NCBI GenBank assembly: GCA_903953565.1
Contig: CAJBKE010000065.1
Span: 1-64,000 of the forward strand
Direction: 5' to 3'
Length of the DNA stretch: 64,000 bases
Origin: an uncultured Verrucomicrobiota bacterium
Lineage (GTDB): Bacteria; Verrucomicrobiota; Verrucomicrobiia; Chthoniobacterales; JACTMZ01
How positions within the stretch are numbered: position 1 is the first letter of the stretch; each line of letters begins with the position of its first letter. Under the pieces are notes generated by a model. The model saw only the letters and a program-made list of their open reading frames with translations. It was not told the origin of the DNA and made no database searches. Shown piece by piece: positions 45,633 to 55,151 of the stretch. Made by a program: the position numbers and the translations under genes.

Positions 45633-46750
45633 CCGCTCAACCGGAAGCGTCCGGCGGACCCGCGGAGGAACTCCGCCGCCGCATCACGCAGCACGGCCCG
45701 GTCGGTTTCGACGAATTCATGGCCGTCGCGCTGTATCATCCGCAGGGTGGATACTACGCATCACAAGACAATCGCACCGGACGTCGCGGTGATTTCTTCA
45801 CCAGCGTCAACGTCGGTCCGGTTTTCGGAAAACTTCTCGCTGCGCAATTCGTGGAAATGCGGCAACTTCTGGGCGAACCGGAGGACTTCACCCTTGTCGA
45901 GCAGGGCGCGAATGACGGGCAACTCCTGGCCGACATTCTCGCCGCATGGCCGGGGCCGGCACCGCGCGTGATCATTGTCGAACCCCTCGAACAACGCCGC
46001 GCAGCGCAGCGCAAAACTCTCGCGCCGTGGATCGACTGCGTGCAGCACGTCACGTGCGAAGACGAACTACCGAACTTCACGGGTGTCTTTTTCGCCAATG
46101 AATTGCTCGACGCTTTTCCGGTGAAATTGATCGTGCGCGAGGACGGGCGTTGGTTCGAACGCCGCGTCGGCAACGAGGACGGGCGTTTTGTTTTCGTCGA
46201 TGCTCCATTCACCGGAGAAGCGCCTGCCGTGGCTGAGGATATCCGCCGTTTTTCCACGGAGATTTGTCCTTCGCTCACGCCATGGATTCGGACCGTGGCC
46301 GGCAAGTTGACGCGTGGATGGATTCTCCTCATCGACTACGGACATCCCTCCGCCATCCGCCATCAACTCGCCCGCGCGGCCGGAACCCTCGCCGCTTACC
46401 GCGAGCACCAACGCCTCGATGATCCTCTGGCCGATCCCGGTGCGCAGGACCTGACCGCGCACGTCGACTTCACCGCAGTGGCCCGCGCGGCAGAGCAGGC
46501 CGGGCTCTCCCTCGCCGGATTCACCGACCAGCACCACGCTCTCACCGCCCTCGCCGCGCGGATCTTTCCGTCCATGCCCGATGCGCAACTCACCGACGAA
46601 GAAGCCCGGGAAATGCGCGCCCTGCGCCAGCTCCTCCACCCCGAGAGCATGGGAACTTCCTTCAAATTTCTCGGCTTGGCCAAAAACTCCAACGCACCCA
46701 TCACCGCTTTCCGCTTCGCCCGCGATGCGCGGCGCGAGCTCTTCGCATGA
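45629..46750 (+). CDS. MidA/NDUFAF7-type SAM-dependent methyltransferase
   Basis: This 373-residue protein of the DUF185/COG1565 family has the N-terminal ALYHPQGGYYASQDNRTGRR followed by GDFFTSVNVGPVFGKLLA, the SAM loop LVEQGANDGQLLADIL and the conserved FFANELLDAFPVKLIV. The human homologue methylates an arginine in respiratory complex I; bacterial members are less well known. GTG start overlapping the previous gene. The TGA stop overlaps the next ATG. Confidence 0.92.
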   Translation: MTAQPEASGGPAEELRRRITQHGPVGFDEFMAVALYHPQGGYYASQDNRTGRRGDFFTSVNVGPVFGKLLAAQFVEMRQLLGEPEDFTLVEQGANDGQLLADILAAWPGPAPRVIIVEPLEQRRAAQRKTLAPWIDCVQHVTCEDELPNFTGVFFANELLDAFPVKLIVREDGRWFERRVGNEDGRFVFVDAPFTGEAPAVAEDIRRFSTEICPSLTPWIRTVAGKLTRGWILLIDYGHPSAIRHQLARAAGTLAAYREHQRLDDPLADPGAQDLTAHVDFTAVARAAEQAGLSLAGFTDQHHALTALAARIFPSMPDAQLTDEEAREMRALRQLLHPESMGTSFKFLGLAKNSNAPITAFRFARDARRELFA

Positions 46751-47487
46751 CACAACCGACCCCGGAGCAACGCGAAGCCGCCCGGCATCCCGCACCGGCC
46801 CGGCGCGCCGTCATGCACCAGCGCTGGGAAAATCTTCTCTTCCTTCATTGGTCTCTCGAGCCCGACCTTGTCCAGCGAACACTCCCACCCGGACTCCACG
46901 CCGATACTTTTGCCGGCGATGCTTGGCTAGGAATCGTTCCCTTCGCCATGCGTGCCGTGCGACCCGCCGGACTGCCCGCAGTAGGACCACTCTCGAATTT
47001 TCTCGAACTCAACGTCCGCACCTACGTTCACGACGACCGCGGCGTCCCCGGTGTCTGGTTTTACTCGCTCGACTGCAATCAACCCCTCGCTGTCCTCATC
47101 GCGCAAAAAATTTTCCGCCTCCCCTACCGCCACGCGACGATGCGGGCCGAATTCGGGCACACCATCGACTATAGCTCCACCCGGCGCGGCACCGGCGCGG
47201 AAGCAAGATACCTCTGGAGCCCGCACGGCGAGGGGCGCACGGCAGCGCCGGACAGCTTGGAGTTTTTCCTCCTCGAGCGCTACCACCTCTACGCGGCTCG
47301 CGGCAATCGCCTCTACCGCGGCACCGTTGCCCACCCGCCCTACGAATTTCGTGAGGCCGGAGTCCGTGAACTCTCCACGACCCCGGCGGACCTCGACGGT
47401 TTTTCCGGTTTGGACCCTCAACCCCGGCACATCTGCCACGCCGACGGCGTCGATGTTCGCATCCTCAGTCTGGAACAAGTCTCATGA
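46747..47487 (+). CDS. DUF2071 (YqjF-like) protein
   Basis: This 246-residue protein has the family pattern: MHQRWENLLFLHWSLEPDLV, LPPGLHADTFAGDAWLGIVP, LELNVRTYVHD and GVPGVWFYSLDCNQPLAVLI. DUF2071 members adopt an acetoacetate-decarboxylase-like fold; function is unknown. It is coupled by 4-base overlaps on both sides. Confidence 0.88.
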   Translation: MTQPTPEQREAARHPAPARRAVMHQRWENLLFLHWSLEPDLVQRTLPPGLHADTFAGDAWLGIVPFAMRAVRPAGLPAVGPLSNFLELNVRTYVHDDRGVPGVWFYSLDCNQPLAVLIAQKIFRLPYRHATMRAEFGHTIDYSSTRRGTGAEARYLWSPHGEGRTAAPDSLEFFLLERYHLYAARGNRLYRGTVAHPPYEFREAGVRELSTTPADLDGFSGLDPQPRHICHADGVDVRILSLEQVS

Positions 47488-48410
47488 AACTCCACGGCCT
47501 CCATCACGTCACCGCGATCACCGCGCACGCACGCGACAACCATGATTTCTACACCCGCACGCTCGGCCTGCGCTTGGTGAAAAAAACGGTCAACCAAGAT
47601 GACGTCTCGGCCTACCACCTGTTCTACGCCGATGGCGCCGGCACGCCGGGAACAGATCTGACTTTTTTCGATTGGCCCACGGCACCCGAACGCCGCGGCA
47701 CACGCAGCGTGACGCGAACAGGTCTGCGCGTTGGCAGCACCACCTCGCTCGAATGGTGGCGCGATCGACTGGGCTTGAAAGATTCCATCACCGAACGTAA
47801 CGGAAGGCCGGTGTTGGATTTTGAGGATCCCGAAGGACAACGCTTGAGCCTCGTCGTCGACGACGAACCGCCTGCCGCCGTCTGGGAACACGGCCCCGTT
47901 CCCGCCGGGCACCAGATCCGCGGCTTGGGTCCTTTGCTCCTCAGTGTGCCAACCTTCGAACCGACCGACCGCGCCTTCCGTGAACTGCTGCACCTGCAAA
48001 ACATCGGAACTTACCCGATGGACGGACGCGATGTGCACGTCTACCAAATCGGCTCGAACCCTGGAGCTGCACGCGAACTCCATCTGCGGGTCGATCCGGA
48101 CGTTCCCGCCTCACGCCAAGGTGCCGGCGGCGTCCATCATCTGGCCCTCCGCACCACGCAGGCGGACTACCACGCGTGGGCACGGCATTTGGCCGAGTCT
48201 GGCATGCCCAACAGCGGGCCAGTCGACCGCCACTGGTTCCGCAGCCTCTACTTCCGCGAACCCAACGGCATCCTTATCGAAATTGCCACCGACGAGCCGG
48301 GTTTCACCACCGACGAAACGCTCGACAGGCTCGGCGAAACACTTTCCCTGCCACCCTTCCTCGAGACGCGCCGCCGCGATATCGAGGCCGGACTAAAACC
48401 TCTGGCGTGA
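47484..48410 (+). CDS. VOC-family ring-cleaving dioxygenase (MhqO-like)
   Basis: This 308-residue protein has two vicinal-oxygen-chelate modules: KLHGLHHVTAITAHARDNHD with a metal His, then GAGGVHHLALRTTQADYHAW with another, and a likely Glu in EPNGILIEIATD. This set (two His, one Glu) fits metal-dependent extradiol dioxygenase or glyoxalase-like enzymes such as the MhqO quinone-response family. The substrate is unknown. Confidence 0.88.
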   Translation: MKLHGLHHVTAITAHARDNHDFYTRTLGLRLVKKTVNQDDVSAYHLFYADGAGTPGTDLTFFDWPTAPERRGTRSVTRTGLRVGSTTSLEWWRDRLGLKDSITERNGRPVLDFEDPEGQRLSLVVDDEPPAAVWEHGPVPAGHQIRGLGPLLLSVPTFEPTDRAFRELLHLQNIGTYPMDGRDVHVYQIGSNPGAARELHLRVDPDVPASRQGAGGVHHLALRTTQADYHAWARHLAESGMPNSGPVDRHWFRSLYFREPNGILIEIATDEPGFTTDETLDRLGETLSLPPFLETRRRDIEAGLKPLA

Positions 48411-48444
48411 CGCGCGGCGTCCACACCGCTACGATTTGCGCCTC

Positions 48445-50247
48445 ATGTCCAAGGAAGCCCAACAGCGCATGGAGAAAATCGTCAGCCTCTGCAAGAGGCG
48501 CGGTTTCATTTTCCAGTCCTCCGAAATCTACGGCGGCCTCAACGGCTTCTGGGACTACGGCCCGATGGGCGCAGAGCTGAAGCGCAACCTTCGCGACACA
48601 TGGTGGCAAACGATGACGCGCGACCGCGACGATGTCGTCGGCCTGGATGCCAGCATCATCATGCATCCGACCGTTTGGACGGCCAGCGGCCACGTTGACA
48701 CCTTCAGCGACCCGATGAGCACCTGCAAACACTGCAAGAAGCTGGTGCGGTCCGACCAATGGTGGGCCATGATGGCCGAGCAGAAGTGGACGCAATCCGT
48801 CGCGGAGTTGGTAGAATCGGGCACCAACCGCTTCCAGCCGGCTGACTTGCTCAAGTGGGGCAAGGGCAAAGGCAAGCAGCTCGCCCCCAACCTCGCGCTG
48901 GTCCGCAATCCGGATGTGACCATTTCCTGGCTCGCGGAGGAAATCGAGAAGGGCCGCGGTCCGGCTGATGCCACCGAGCTCTACAAATTTCTTGCCACCG
49001 AACAGATGGCCATCACGGGTCTGGTCACGCCGTGCCCGCACTGCGGCGGCGAACTGACCGCACCGCGGCCGTTCAACCTGATGTTCCGCTCCCACTACGG
49101 TCCCGTCGAGAGCGAGGACAACATTTGCTACCTCCGCCCCGAGACGGCGCAGGCCATTTTCGTGCAGTTCAAGAACGTCCTCGATTCCTCGCGGGTCAAA
49201 GTCCCCTTCGGCATCGCGCAAATCGGCAAAGCCTTCCGCAACGAAATCACCCCGCGCAATTACACGTTCCGCTCCCGCGAGTTCGAGCAGATGGAATTGG
49301 AGTTCTTCATCCGCCCCGATGACGCCGTGCGCCTCATCCACGGACACGTCGAAAAATGGAGGGATGGCGCCGATCTTTCCGCCCCGAGCCCCACGTGGGG
49401 CTGGGAGATGTGGCACCGCTATTGGGTCGACCAGCGCACCAAATACTACGACTCCGTCGGATTGGGCACCGACGTGCTCGATTACCACTGGCAAAAGCCG
49501 GAGGAACTCGCCCACTACGCACGCGCCACGGTGGACATCCTTTTCAAGTTCCCCTTCGGCACCGAGGAACTGGAAGGCATCGCCGCCCGCGGCGACTTCG
49601 ATCTCTCGCAGCACCAGAAATTCTCCGGCAAACAGCTGGAAGTCTTCGACGAGGAACTCAAGGCTGCCACCGACAAACTGAGCGACGAGCAGAAAAAAGA
49701 ATTCATCGACGAACTTTTCGAGGGCCGCAAATGCGCGGACACCACCCGGGAGGAAATCTCAGTTTATGCGGACAAGCTTTTCAAGGGATTTTACCTACCC
49801 CATGTGATCGAGCCGTCCGCCGGACTCGACCGCATGGCCCTCGCCGTGCTGGCCGCGGCTTTCGACGAGGAGACCGTGACCGACGAGAAAGGCAAGGCCG
49901 AGACGCGCACCGTCCTGCGCCTCCATCCACGCATCGCCCCGGTCAAATGCGCCATTTTCCCGCTGCTCAAAAACCGGCCCGAACTCGTGGCCAAAGCCCG
50001 CGAAGTCGAAGCCTCGCTGCGTCGCCACATGAACGTCTTTTATGACGAAGCCGGCGCCATCGGACGCCGCTACCGCCGGCAGGACGAGATCGGCACGCCG
50101 TTTTGCGTCACCGTCGACTTCGACACCATCGGCGAAAACGGCCCCGAAAAGCTCGACACCGTTACCTTGCGCCACCGCGACTCGATGCAGCAGGAGCGCA
50201 TTCCCATCGCCGAACTCCGCGCGCGCCTCGAAGCGGCCATTCTTTGA
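48445..50247 (+). CDS. glyQS: Glycyl-tRNA synthetase, dimeric type
   Basis: This 600-residue single-chain class II synthetase charges tRNA-Gly. It has the N-terminal RGFIFQSSEIYGGLNGFWDY segment, zinc-knuckle-like CKHCKKL and CPHCGGEL, motif 2 region QIGKAFRNEITPRNYTFRSR with REFEQMELEFF, motif 3 AGLDRMALAVL and an anticodon-binding C-terminal domain. The ATG at 48445 follows an in-frame TTG three codons earlier. It is 34 bases after the VOC gene. Confidence 0.96.
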   Translation: MSKEAQQRMEKIVSLCKRRGFIFQSSEIYGGLNGFWDYGPMGAELKRNLRDTWWQTMTRDRDDVVGLDASIIMHPTVWTASGHVDTFSDPMSTCKHCKKLVRSDQWWAMMAEQKWTQSVAELVESGTNRFQPADLLKWGKGKGKQLAPNLALVRNPDVTISWLAEEIEKGRGPADATELYKFLATEQMAITGLVTPCPHCGGELTAPRPFNLMFRSHYGPVESEDNICYLRPETAQAIFVQFKNVLDSSRVKVPFGIAQIGKAFRNEITPRNYTFRSREFEQMELEFFIRPDDAVRLIHGHVEKWRDGADLSAPSPTWGWEMWHRYWVDQRTKYYDSVGLGTDVLDYHWQKPEELAHYARATVDILFKFPFGTEELEGIAARGDFDLSQHQKFSGKQLEVFDEELKAATDKLSDEQKKEFIDELFEGRKCADTTREEISVYADKLFKGFYLPHVIEPSAGLDRMALAVLAAAFDEETVTDEKGKAETRTVLRLHPRIAPVKCAIFPLLKNRPELVAKAREVEASLRRHMNVFYDEAGAIGRRYRRQDEIGTPFCVTVDFDTIGENGPEKLDTVTLRHRDSMQQERIPIAELRARLEAAIL

Positions 50248-50251
50248 CCCC

Positions 50252-50926
50252 ATGGCGGACAACGTCCACCTGCACGCGCGCGGACTGCGCAAATCGTTCC
50301 GATTGGGCAACACAACCCTCGACATCCTCCGCGGACTCGACCTCACCGTCCTCCGCGGCGAAACCGTTTTCCTCTGCGGCGCATCCGGTGCGGGCAAGAG
50401 CACGCTTCTTTACACGCTGGCCGGACTCGAACGCCCGACTTCCGGCGACGTCCATTTCGAAAACGAGGATCTCTACGGCATCTCCGCCCGGCGTCAGGCC
50501 GAATTACGCAACACGCGGATGGGTTTTGTTTTCCAAAGCTACATGCTCCTGCCCGAGTTGACCGCGTTGGAAAACGTTGCCCTGCCGGGAATGATCGGCG
50601 GAAAACCCGACCGCGAACGCGCGGCGGAACTTCTCGCCAAGGTCGGGCTCGGTCCCCGCACCGGTCACTTGCCCTCCGAACTCTCCGGCGGCGAGCAGCA
50701 GCGCGTGGCCATTGCCCGCGCTTTGGCCAATCGCCCGTCGATGCTCTTCGCCGACGAACCCACCGGAAACCTCGATTCCAGAACCGGCGGCGAAGTCATC
50801 GACCTCCTCCTCGGCCTCGCCCGCGAAAACGGCACCACCCTCCTCGCCGTGACTCACGACGCCAACCTCGCCGCCCGCGGCGACCGCGTCCTCCATATCC
50901 GCGACGGTCAACTCGAAGAATCCTAA
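50252..50926 (+). CDS. LolD/MacB-type ABC transporter ATP-binding protein
   Basis: This 224-residue ATPase has Walker [11 protein letters not shown]-loop [16 protein letters not shown], signature [15 protein letters not shown], Walker [14 protein letters not shown] and the switch His in AVTHDAN. The sequence and size fit the LolD/MacB subgroup that powers lipoprotein release or extrusion. No permease gene follows; the next gene is a superoxide dismutase, so its partner must be elsewhere. It is 4 bases after glyQS. Confidence 0.9.
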   Translation: MADNVHLHARGLRKSFRLGNTTLDILRGLDLTVLRGETVFLCGASGAGKSTLLYTLAGLERPTSGDVHFENEDLYGISARRQAELRNTRMGFVFQSYMLLPELTALENVALPGMIGGKPDRERAAELLAKVGLGPRTGHLPSELSGGEQQRVAIARALANRPSMLFADEPTGNLDSRTGGEVIDLLLGLARENGTTLLAVTHDANLAARGDRVLHIRDGQLEES

Positions 50927-51081
50927 CCCCCGCTTGTAGCGGCGGTCAGCCGAGCAAAGCGAGACAGGTTGAAGCGCAGCGAGGCCAACTGATATGGCCT
51001 CCGGGGCCCGTCCTCCTCCGTTCCCTCTGCGCCCATGGGGGTTTCCCCGCAACCCCGCGCGCTTGCCGCGGGTCATCCGGA

Positions 51082-51100
51082 CGGATAAAGTAACTATCCG
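51082..51100. promoter_or_regulatory. Inverted repeat CGGATA-N7-TATCCG before sodA
   Basis: A perfect 6-bp inverted repeat ends 4 bases before the sodA ATG, where a Shine-Dalgarno sequence would be expected but none is seen. It could be an operator or a hairpin at the ribosome site. The remaining gap after the ABC gene (50927-51081) holds only a degenerate palindromic remnant. Confidence 0.4.
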
Positions 51101-51104
51101 AATT

Positions 51105-51734
51105 ATGGCATACGAACTACCTCCTCTGACCTACGCGAACAACGCCCTCGAACCGAACATCGATGCGCGCACGATGGAAATCCATCACGACAAGCACCAT
51201 CAGGCCTACATCACCAACGCGAACAACGCGCTGAAAGACCACGCAGACCTCTTGGCCAAGCCGGTCACCGAACTCATCGCCGACCTCACCGTCGTCCCCG
51301 AGGCCATCCGCACCGCCGTCCGCAACAATGCCGGCGGCCACGCCAATCACACCTTTTTCTGGACCATCATGGGCCCGAACGGTGGCGGCGCGCCGAAAGG
51401 TAAATTGGCCGAGGCGATCAACGCGAAATTCGGCAGCTTCGATGCTTTCAAAGAAGCCTTCGAAAAAGCAGGCGCCACGCGCTTCGGTAGTGGCTGGGCT
51501 TGGCTCGTTGTGAACAAAGCCGGTGAACTCGAAGTTGTCTCCACCGCCAACCAAGACAGCCCCCTCATGGGCAAAGCCGTCGCCGGCGTCGAAGGCACCC
51601 CGGTCATCGGCTGCGACGTCTGGGAGCACGCCTACTATATCAATTACCAGAACCGCCGCCCCGATTACCTCAAGGCCTGGTGGAACACGGTCAACTGGGA
51701 CCAAGCCGAGAAAAACTACCTCGCGGCTTTGTAG
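51105..51734 (+). CDS. sodA: Superoxide dismutase, Mn-type
   Basis: This 209-residue enzyme converts superoxide to peroxide and oxygen. Metal ligands are seen in [13 protein letters not shown] (His), [10 protein letters not shown] (His) and CDVWEHAYY (Asp, His). The Gly of GGHANH and the Gln of ANQDSPLM are the residues typical of Mn enzymes rather than Fe enzymes. The start [10 protein letters not shown] at 51105 fits the family; no signal peptide, so cytoplasmic. A strong terminator follows. Confidence 0.95.
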   Translation: MAYELPPLTYANNALEPNIDARTMEIHHDKHHQAYITNANNALKDHADLLAKPVTELIADLTVVPEAIRTAVRNNAGGHANHTFFWTIMGPNGGGAPKGKLAEAINAKFGSFDAFKEAFEKAGATRFGSGWAWLVVNKAGELEVVSTANQDSPLMGKAVAGVEGTPVIGCDVWEHAYYINYQNRRPDYLKAWWNTVNWDQAEKNYLAAL

Positions 51735-51756
51735 CCCGCGCGCAGATCACTCACGA

Positions 51757-51790
51757 CAAAAAGCCCGGGGCCCAAACCCCGGGCTTTTTG
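51757..51790 (+). terminator. sodA terminator
   Basis: CAAAAAGCCCGGGG-CCCAAA-CCCCGGGCTTTTTG is a perfect 14-bp stem with A- and T-runs at its ends, 22 bases after the sodA stop. It would work in both directions. Confidence 0.95.
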
Positions 51791-51806
51791 TTATAAAAAC
51801 TCTGCA

Positions 51807-51873
51807 GGTGGATCGCGATGTCCCCATCGCGATTTCAGCACAGGAATATCGCGCCGGGACGGCGCGATCCACC
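51807..51873 (+). repeat. GGTGGATCGCG composite palindrome, copy 2
   Basis: A 67-bp copy, identical to copy 1 in the outer repeats and right hairpin; the left-hairpin loop is TCCCC instead of TCCTC and the spacer between hairpins differs. It lies just after the sodA terminator. The rest of this 314-bp gap (51874-52048) shows no gene, only a short tRNA-like string. Confidence 0.92.
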
Positions 51874-52048
51874 TTCCCAGACGTTCAGAGCCTTTTCGCC
51901 ATCGGCATGACAGCGGTTTGGCCGAGCGGTTAACATCATCTGTAGCCGCGGCTACACCAAACGGCTTCATCGATTCGCACAGAAAAATCTGGGGTTCCAC
52001 CCCGGACTTTTCCTTTGGCTGCCGCCGCGCCGCCCCTAGAATGCCGCC

Positions 52049-52897
52049 ATGATTCCTCCGCAAAAGCAAATGACCGGCATGCTCGGTCACCCCGTGGCCG
52101 AGAACCCGATCGACCGCATGTTCGACGCGGTCTACGCGCACTACAATTTGCCCTGGCAATTTTGGAAAAGCGACCTCGCCTCGGAAGCTGATCTGGCCTT
52201 GGCCGTGCCCGCTTTGGCGCCGCTCGGCTACCGCGGCTTCACCATCACGGTTCCCTACAAAGTAGCGGTGATGCCCCTGCTCAACGAACTCGACAGCGAC
52301 GTCAAAGCCATCGGCGCAGCGAATTACGTGACCATCGAAAAAGGACGCCTGGTCGGACACAACAACGACGGCAAGGGCGTGGTCAAAGCGATCGACAAAG
52401 TGGTGCCTTTGCGCGGACAACACGTCGTCATGCTCGGCGCCGGCGGCGCGGGACGCGCCATGGCCGTGGAAATCGCCTGGGCCGGAGCGGCGAAGATGAC
52501 CCTTGTAACGCGTCGCGAAGAGCAGGGCCGCGAGGTTGCCGCTCTGGTCACGAAAGCCAGCGGCGTGCCCTGTGATTGGCAAGCGTGGCAACGCGAAGTG
52601 GAAGTGCCAGCCGGCGCCACTTTGCTCATGAACGCCACCCATCTGGGCTGCGCGCCCGAACTGGAGCCGGTGCCGGTGCGTTGGGATACCGTGAGCAAGG
52701 ACTGCACGGCCGTCGACGTGATCACCAACCCGCGCATCACCCCTTTTCTTGCCACGGCGCGCGACCACGGTTGCCGCATCGTCGACGGCGTGGAAATGCT
52801 CGTGCAGTTGGCCATGCAGATTTTCGAGCAATGGACCGGCATCGCACCCGGCGAAAAAGTCTTCCAGCGCGCCGTGGCCGAGGCTCTCGGCGAATAG
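52049..52897 (+). CDS. aroE: Shikimate dehydrogenase-like protein
   Basis: This 282-residue protein has the AroE fold. The catalytic Lys is in FTITVPYK, the Asp in GHNNDGKGVV, the NADP loop is MLGAGGAGRAMA and the C-terminal DGVEMLVQLAMQIFEQWTG matches. Differences: the SxS shikimate-binding motif near the N-terminus is replaced by HPVAENPIDRM, and the usual NTDG is NNDG. It may be a quinate/shikimate dehydrogenase variant. It lies 58 bases before dapL. Confidence 0.85.
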   Translation: MIPPQKQMTGMLGHPVAENPIDRMFDAVYAHYNLPWQFWKSDLASEADLALAVPALAPLGYRGFTITVPYKVAVMPLLNELDSDVKAIGAANYVTIEKGRLVGHNNDGKGVVKAIDKVVPLRGQHVVMLGAGGAGRAMAVEIAWAGAAKMTLVTRREEQGREVAALVTKASGVPCDWQAWQREVEVPAGATLLMNATHLGCAPELEPVPVRWDTVSKDCTAVDVITNPRITPFLATARDHGCRIVDGVEMLVQLAMQIFEQWTGIAPGEKVFQRAVAEALGE

Positions 52898-52955
52898 GCG
52901 TCTGTCTGCGCTTTGACTTGATCCCACAAAAATCTAAGCTGCGAGCTTTCCGATC

Positions 52956-54206
52956 ATGGCCTACATCAACGAGAACTACTCCAAACTCAAAGCCGGCTAC
53001 CTCTTTCCGGAGATTGCGCGGCGCGTCAAAGCTTTCAGCGAAGCGCATCCCGACGCAGCAGCGAAGATCATCCGGTGCGGCATCGGTGATGTGACCGAAC
53101 CCCTCCCCGCGGCTTGCCTCGAGGCTTTGCACAAAGCGGTGGACGAAATGGGCAGCCGCGAGACCTTCCGAGGATACGGTCCCGAGCAGGGCTATGACTT
53201 TCTCCGCCACGCCATCGCGCAGCATGATTTCCGCGATCGTGGATTGGAGATCGAGGACGATGAAATCTTTGTCTCCGACGGCTCGAAGTGCGATTGCGGC
53301 AACATCCTCGACATCTTCGGCCCGGGCAACCGCGTGGCCATCACCGACCCGGTCTATCCGGTTTACGTCGACACCAATGTCATGGTCGGCAACACGGGTG
53401 ACGCCGACGAATCCGGCGCCTACGCCGGTTTGGTTTACCTGCCCTGCACCGCAGAGAACGGCTTTGTCCCGGCCATCCCGAAGGAAGCCGTCGATCTTAT
53501 CTACCTCTGCTACCCGAATAACCCGACCGGCGCCGTCGCCACCCGCGACCAGCTCACCGCCTGGGTCGATTACGCGCGCAAGCACCACGCGATCATTCTC
53601 TTCGACGCGGCGTATGAGGCCTACGTCCGCACCCCGGGCATCCCGCATTCCATTTACGAAATCGATGGCGCCCGCGAGTGCGCCATCGAGTTCCGCAGCT
53701 TCTCCAAGAACGGCGGCTTCACCGGACTTCGTTGCGCTTTCACCGTGGTGCCGAAATCACTCCACGCCAGCACCCGCGGCGGCGAAAGCAAACCGCTCTA
53801 TCCCCTCTGGCTGCGCAACCACACGACGAAATTCAACGGTGTGTCGTATCCCGTCCAACGCGCGGCCGAGGCAATCTACTCGCCGAACGGACGCCAGCAG
53901 GTCGATACCTTGGTCGATTTCTATATGGAGAACGCCCGCATCCTGCGCGAGGCGGTGTCCGGCGCGGGGCTGAAAGTCTACGGCGGCATCGATGCCCCCT
54001 ACATCTGGGTCCGCGGACCCGAGGGCGTCGCCAGTTGGACCATGTTCGACTTCCTCCTGCGCGAGGCCAACATCGTCACCACACCGGGCAGCGGTTTCGG
54101 CGCGGCCGGCGAAGGCTACTTCCGCATCTCGGCCTTCAACAGCCGCGAACGCGTGCAGGAAGCAGCCAAGCGACTCGCTTCGCTGGACTTCACAAAGGCT
54201 GGTTGA
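52956..54206 (+). CDS. dapL: LL-diaminopimelate aminotransferase
   Basis: This 416-residue PLP enzyme makes LL-diaminopimelate directly from tetrahydrodipicolinate, for lysine and peptidoglycan. It begins [20 protein letters not shown]; other family stretches are [31 protein letters not shown] and [10 protein letters not shown]. The PLP lysine is in [17 protein letters not shown]. The DapL route is the usual one in Verrucomicrobiota and Chlamydiae. Confidence 0.97.
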   Translation: MAYINENYSKLKAGYLFPEIARRVKAFSEAHPDAAAKIIRCGIGDVTEPLPAACLEALHKAVDEMGSRETFRGYGPEQGYDFLRHAIAQHDFRDRGLEIEDDEIFVSDGSKCDCGNILDIFGPGNRVAITDPVYPVYVDTNVMVGNTGDADESGAYAGLVYLPCTAENGFVPAIPKEAVDLIYLCYPNNPTGAVATRDQLTAWVDYARKHHAIILFDAAYEAYVRTPGIPHSIYEIDGARECAIEFRSFSKNGGFTGLRCAFTVVPKSLHASTRGGESKPLYPLWLRNHTTKFNGVSYPVQRAAEAIYSPNGRQQVDTLVDFYMENARILREAVSGAGLKVYGGIDAPYIWVRGPEGVASWTMFDFLLREANIVTTPGSGFGAAGEGYFRISAFNSRERVQEAAKRLASLDFTKAG

Positions 54207-54225
54207 GCCGCGTAGGCTTCATGCC

Positions 54226-54429
54226 ATGAAAGCGTTCCTCCTCGTGGCTCTCGCGGTCGGCTCGGTCGGCTGCGCCAACCAAGATCCTTACCAGGACCCG
54301 ACCTACGTGCTGCAGCGCGACCTTTACCACCGCAACCAAAAATGGAACCGGACGATGAATGACGTCTACCTGCGCAACCAGGCACGCGACCAGCGCTATG
54401 ATTCGTGGTTCAACGCGGTGATGGAGTAA
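54226..54429 (+). CDS. Small lipoprotein, 67 residues
   Basis: MKAFLLVALAVGSVGCANQD gives a lipobox with Cys16. The mature part is 52 residues, rich in Tyr, Arg, Asn and Asp (YHRNQKWNRTMNDVYLRNQA). No family recognised. It starts 19 bases after dapL and may be translated from the same transcript. Confidence 0.75.
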   Translation: MKAFLLVALAVGSVGCANQDPYQDPTYVLQRDLYHRNQKWNRTMNDVYLRNQARDQRYDSWFNAVME

Positions 54430-54465
54430 TACCAACGTCCCGTTGCTTTTGGGTTTTGATCGTCA

Positions 54466-54563
54466 GGTGGATCGCGATGTTTGCCTTGGGGCCATCTGCG
54501 CTTCGCTCCGGTTCTATCGCGATTTACTGACTGAAATATCGCGCCGGGACGGCGCGATCCACC
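54466..54563 (+). repeat. GGTGGATCGCG composite palindrome, copy 3, with loop insert
   Basis: Same outer repeats and right hairpin as the 67-bp copies, but 98 bp long. The five-base loop of the left hairpin is replaced by about 36 bases (54480-54515), of which 34 match, at 28 positions, a segment inside the unrelated element at 30822. It lies between the small lipoprotein and a convergent gene. Confidence 0.9.
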
Positions 54564-54607
54564 ACGCCAGACATCGGGAGCCCTTGTGGCGTTTTGTATA
54601 AAGCGCG

Positions 54608-55060
54608 TCAGAACCCCTGCGCCACGCGCTGCAGTTCCTGTTGGAACGCGACAATGTCGGTCTGCGACGGACGGTAACCCGGCGTCGTCGGATTGAGTCC
54701 GAGGCGACCCGTTTGATCGAGCATCCATTCGGCGGTCTCGCCGTCGGAAAATGTCACCTTTCCGCTGGCCAGCGCATGAGGCTTGGTGATGGTGTCCATG
54801 ACGACGACAACCCCGCCGGGCGAGGGCGCGGAACGGGCACTTTCCCCCTCCTGTTTCGCTGCGGCCAAACGCTCCACGGCTTCGCTCTGTTTCGGCTGCT
54901 CTTTGATTTGGAGTTGCAGATCGTCGACCAGGAAACGCACGTCCATGTAGGTGATGGAAACCGCACATTCCTCCTTCAGTCGGCGCTGCACGTCGGACAG
55001 CGACGCGCCCTCGGCCACCCACTGCGCAACCTGTTTCTTTTGGTCCTCTGTTAACTTCAC
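54608..55060 (-). CDS. Conserved hypothetical protein, helical N-terminus
   Basis: This 150-residue protein has an N-terminal helical region that reads like a small helix-turn-helix (LTEDQKKQVAQWVAEGASLS), a charged linker and a C-terminal part with VVVVMDTITKPHALASGKVT and GETAEWMLDQTGRLGL. No signal peptide or membrane segment. I do not recognise the family. It is divergent from the lipoprotein gene at 55152. Confidence 0.65.
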   Translation of the reverse strand: MKLTEDQKKQVAQWVAEGASLSDVQRRLKEECAVSITYMDVRFLVDDLQLQIKEQPKQSEAVERLAAAKQEGESARSAPSPGGVVVVMDTITKPHALASGKVTFSDGETAEWMLDQTGRLGLNPTTPGYRPSQTDIVAFQQELQRVAQGF

Positions 55061-55151
55061 TTCGGGGTGATCTTAGCCTGTCCGGCGTCCGCTGCAAAGC
55101 CGGAGGCGGGTCCGGACTTGCACAATTCCCGGGATGCATTATGGAAAACGC

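Noticed and set aside
51909-51960. TTTGGCCGAGCGGTTAA resembling the 5' part of a tRNA-Ser
   Set aside because: Only about 15 bases fit; there is no matching acceptor stem, anticodon arm or T arm, so it is not called as a tRNA or attachment site.
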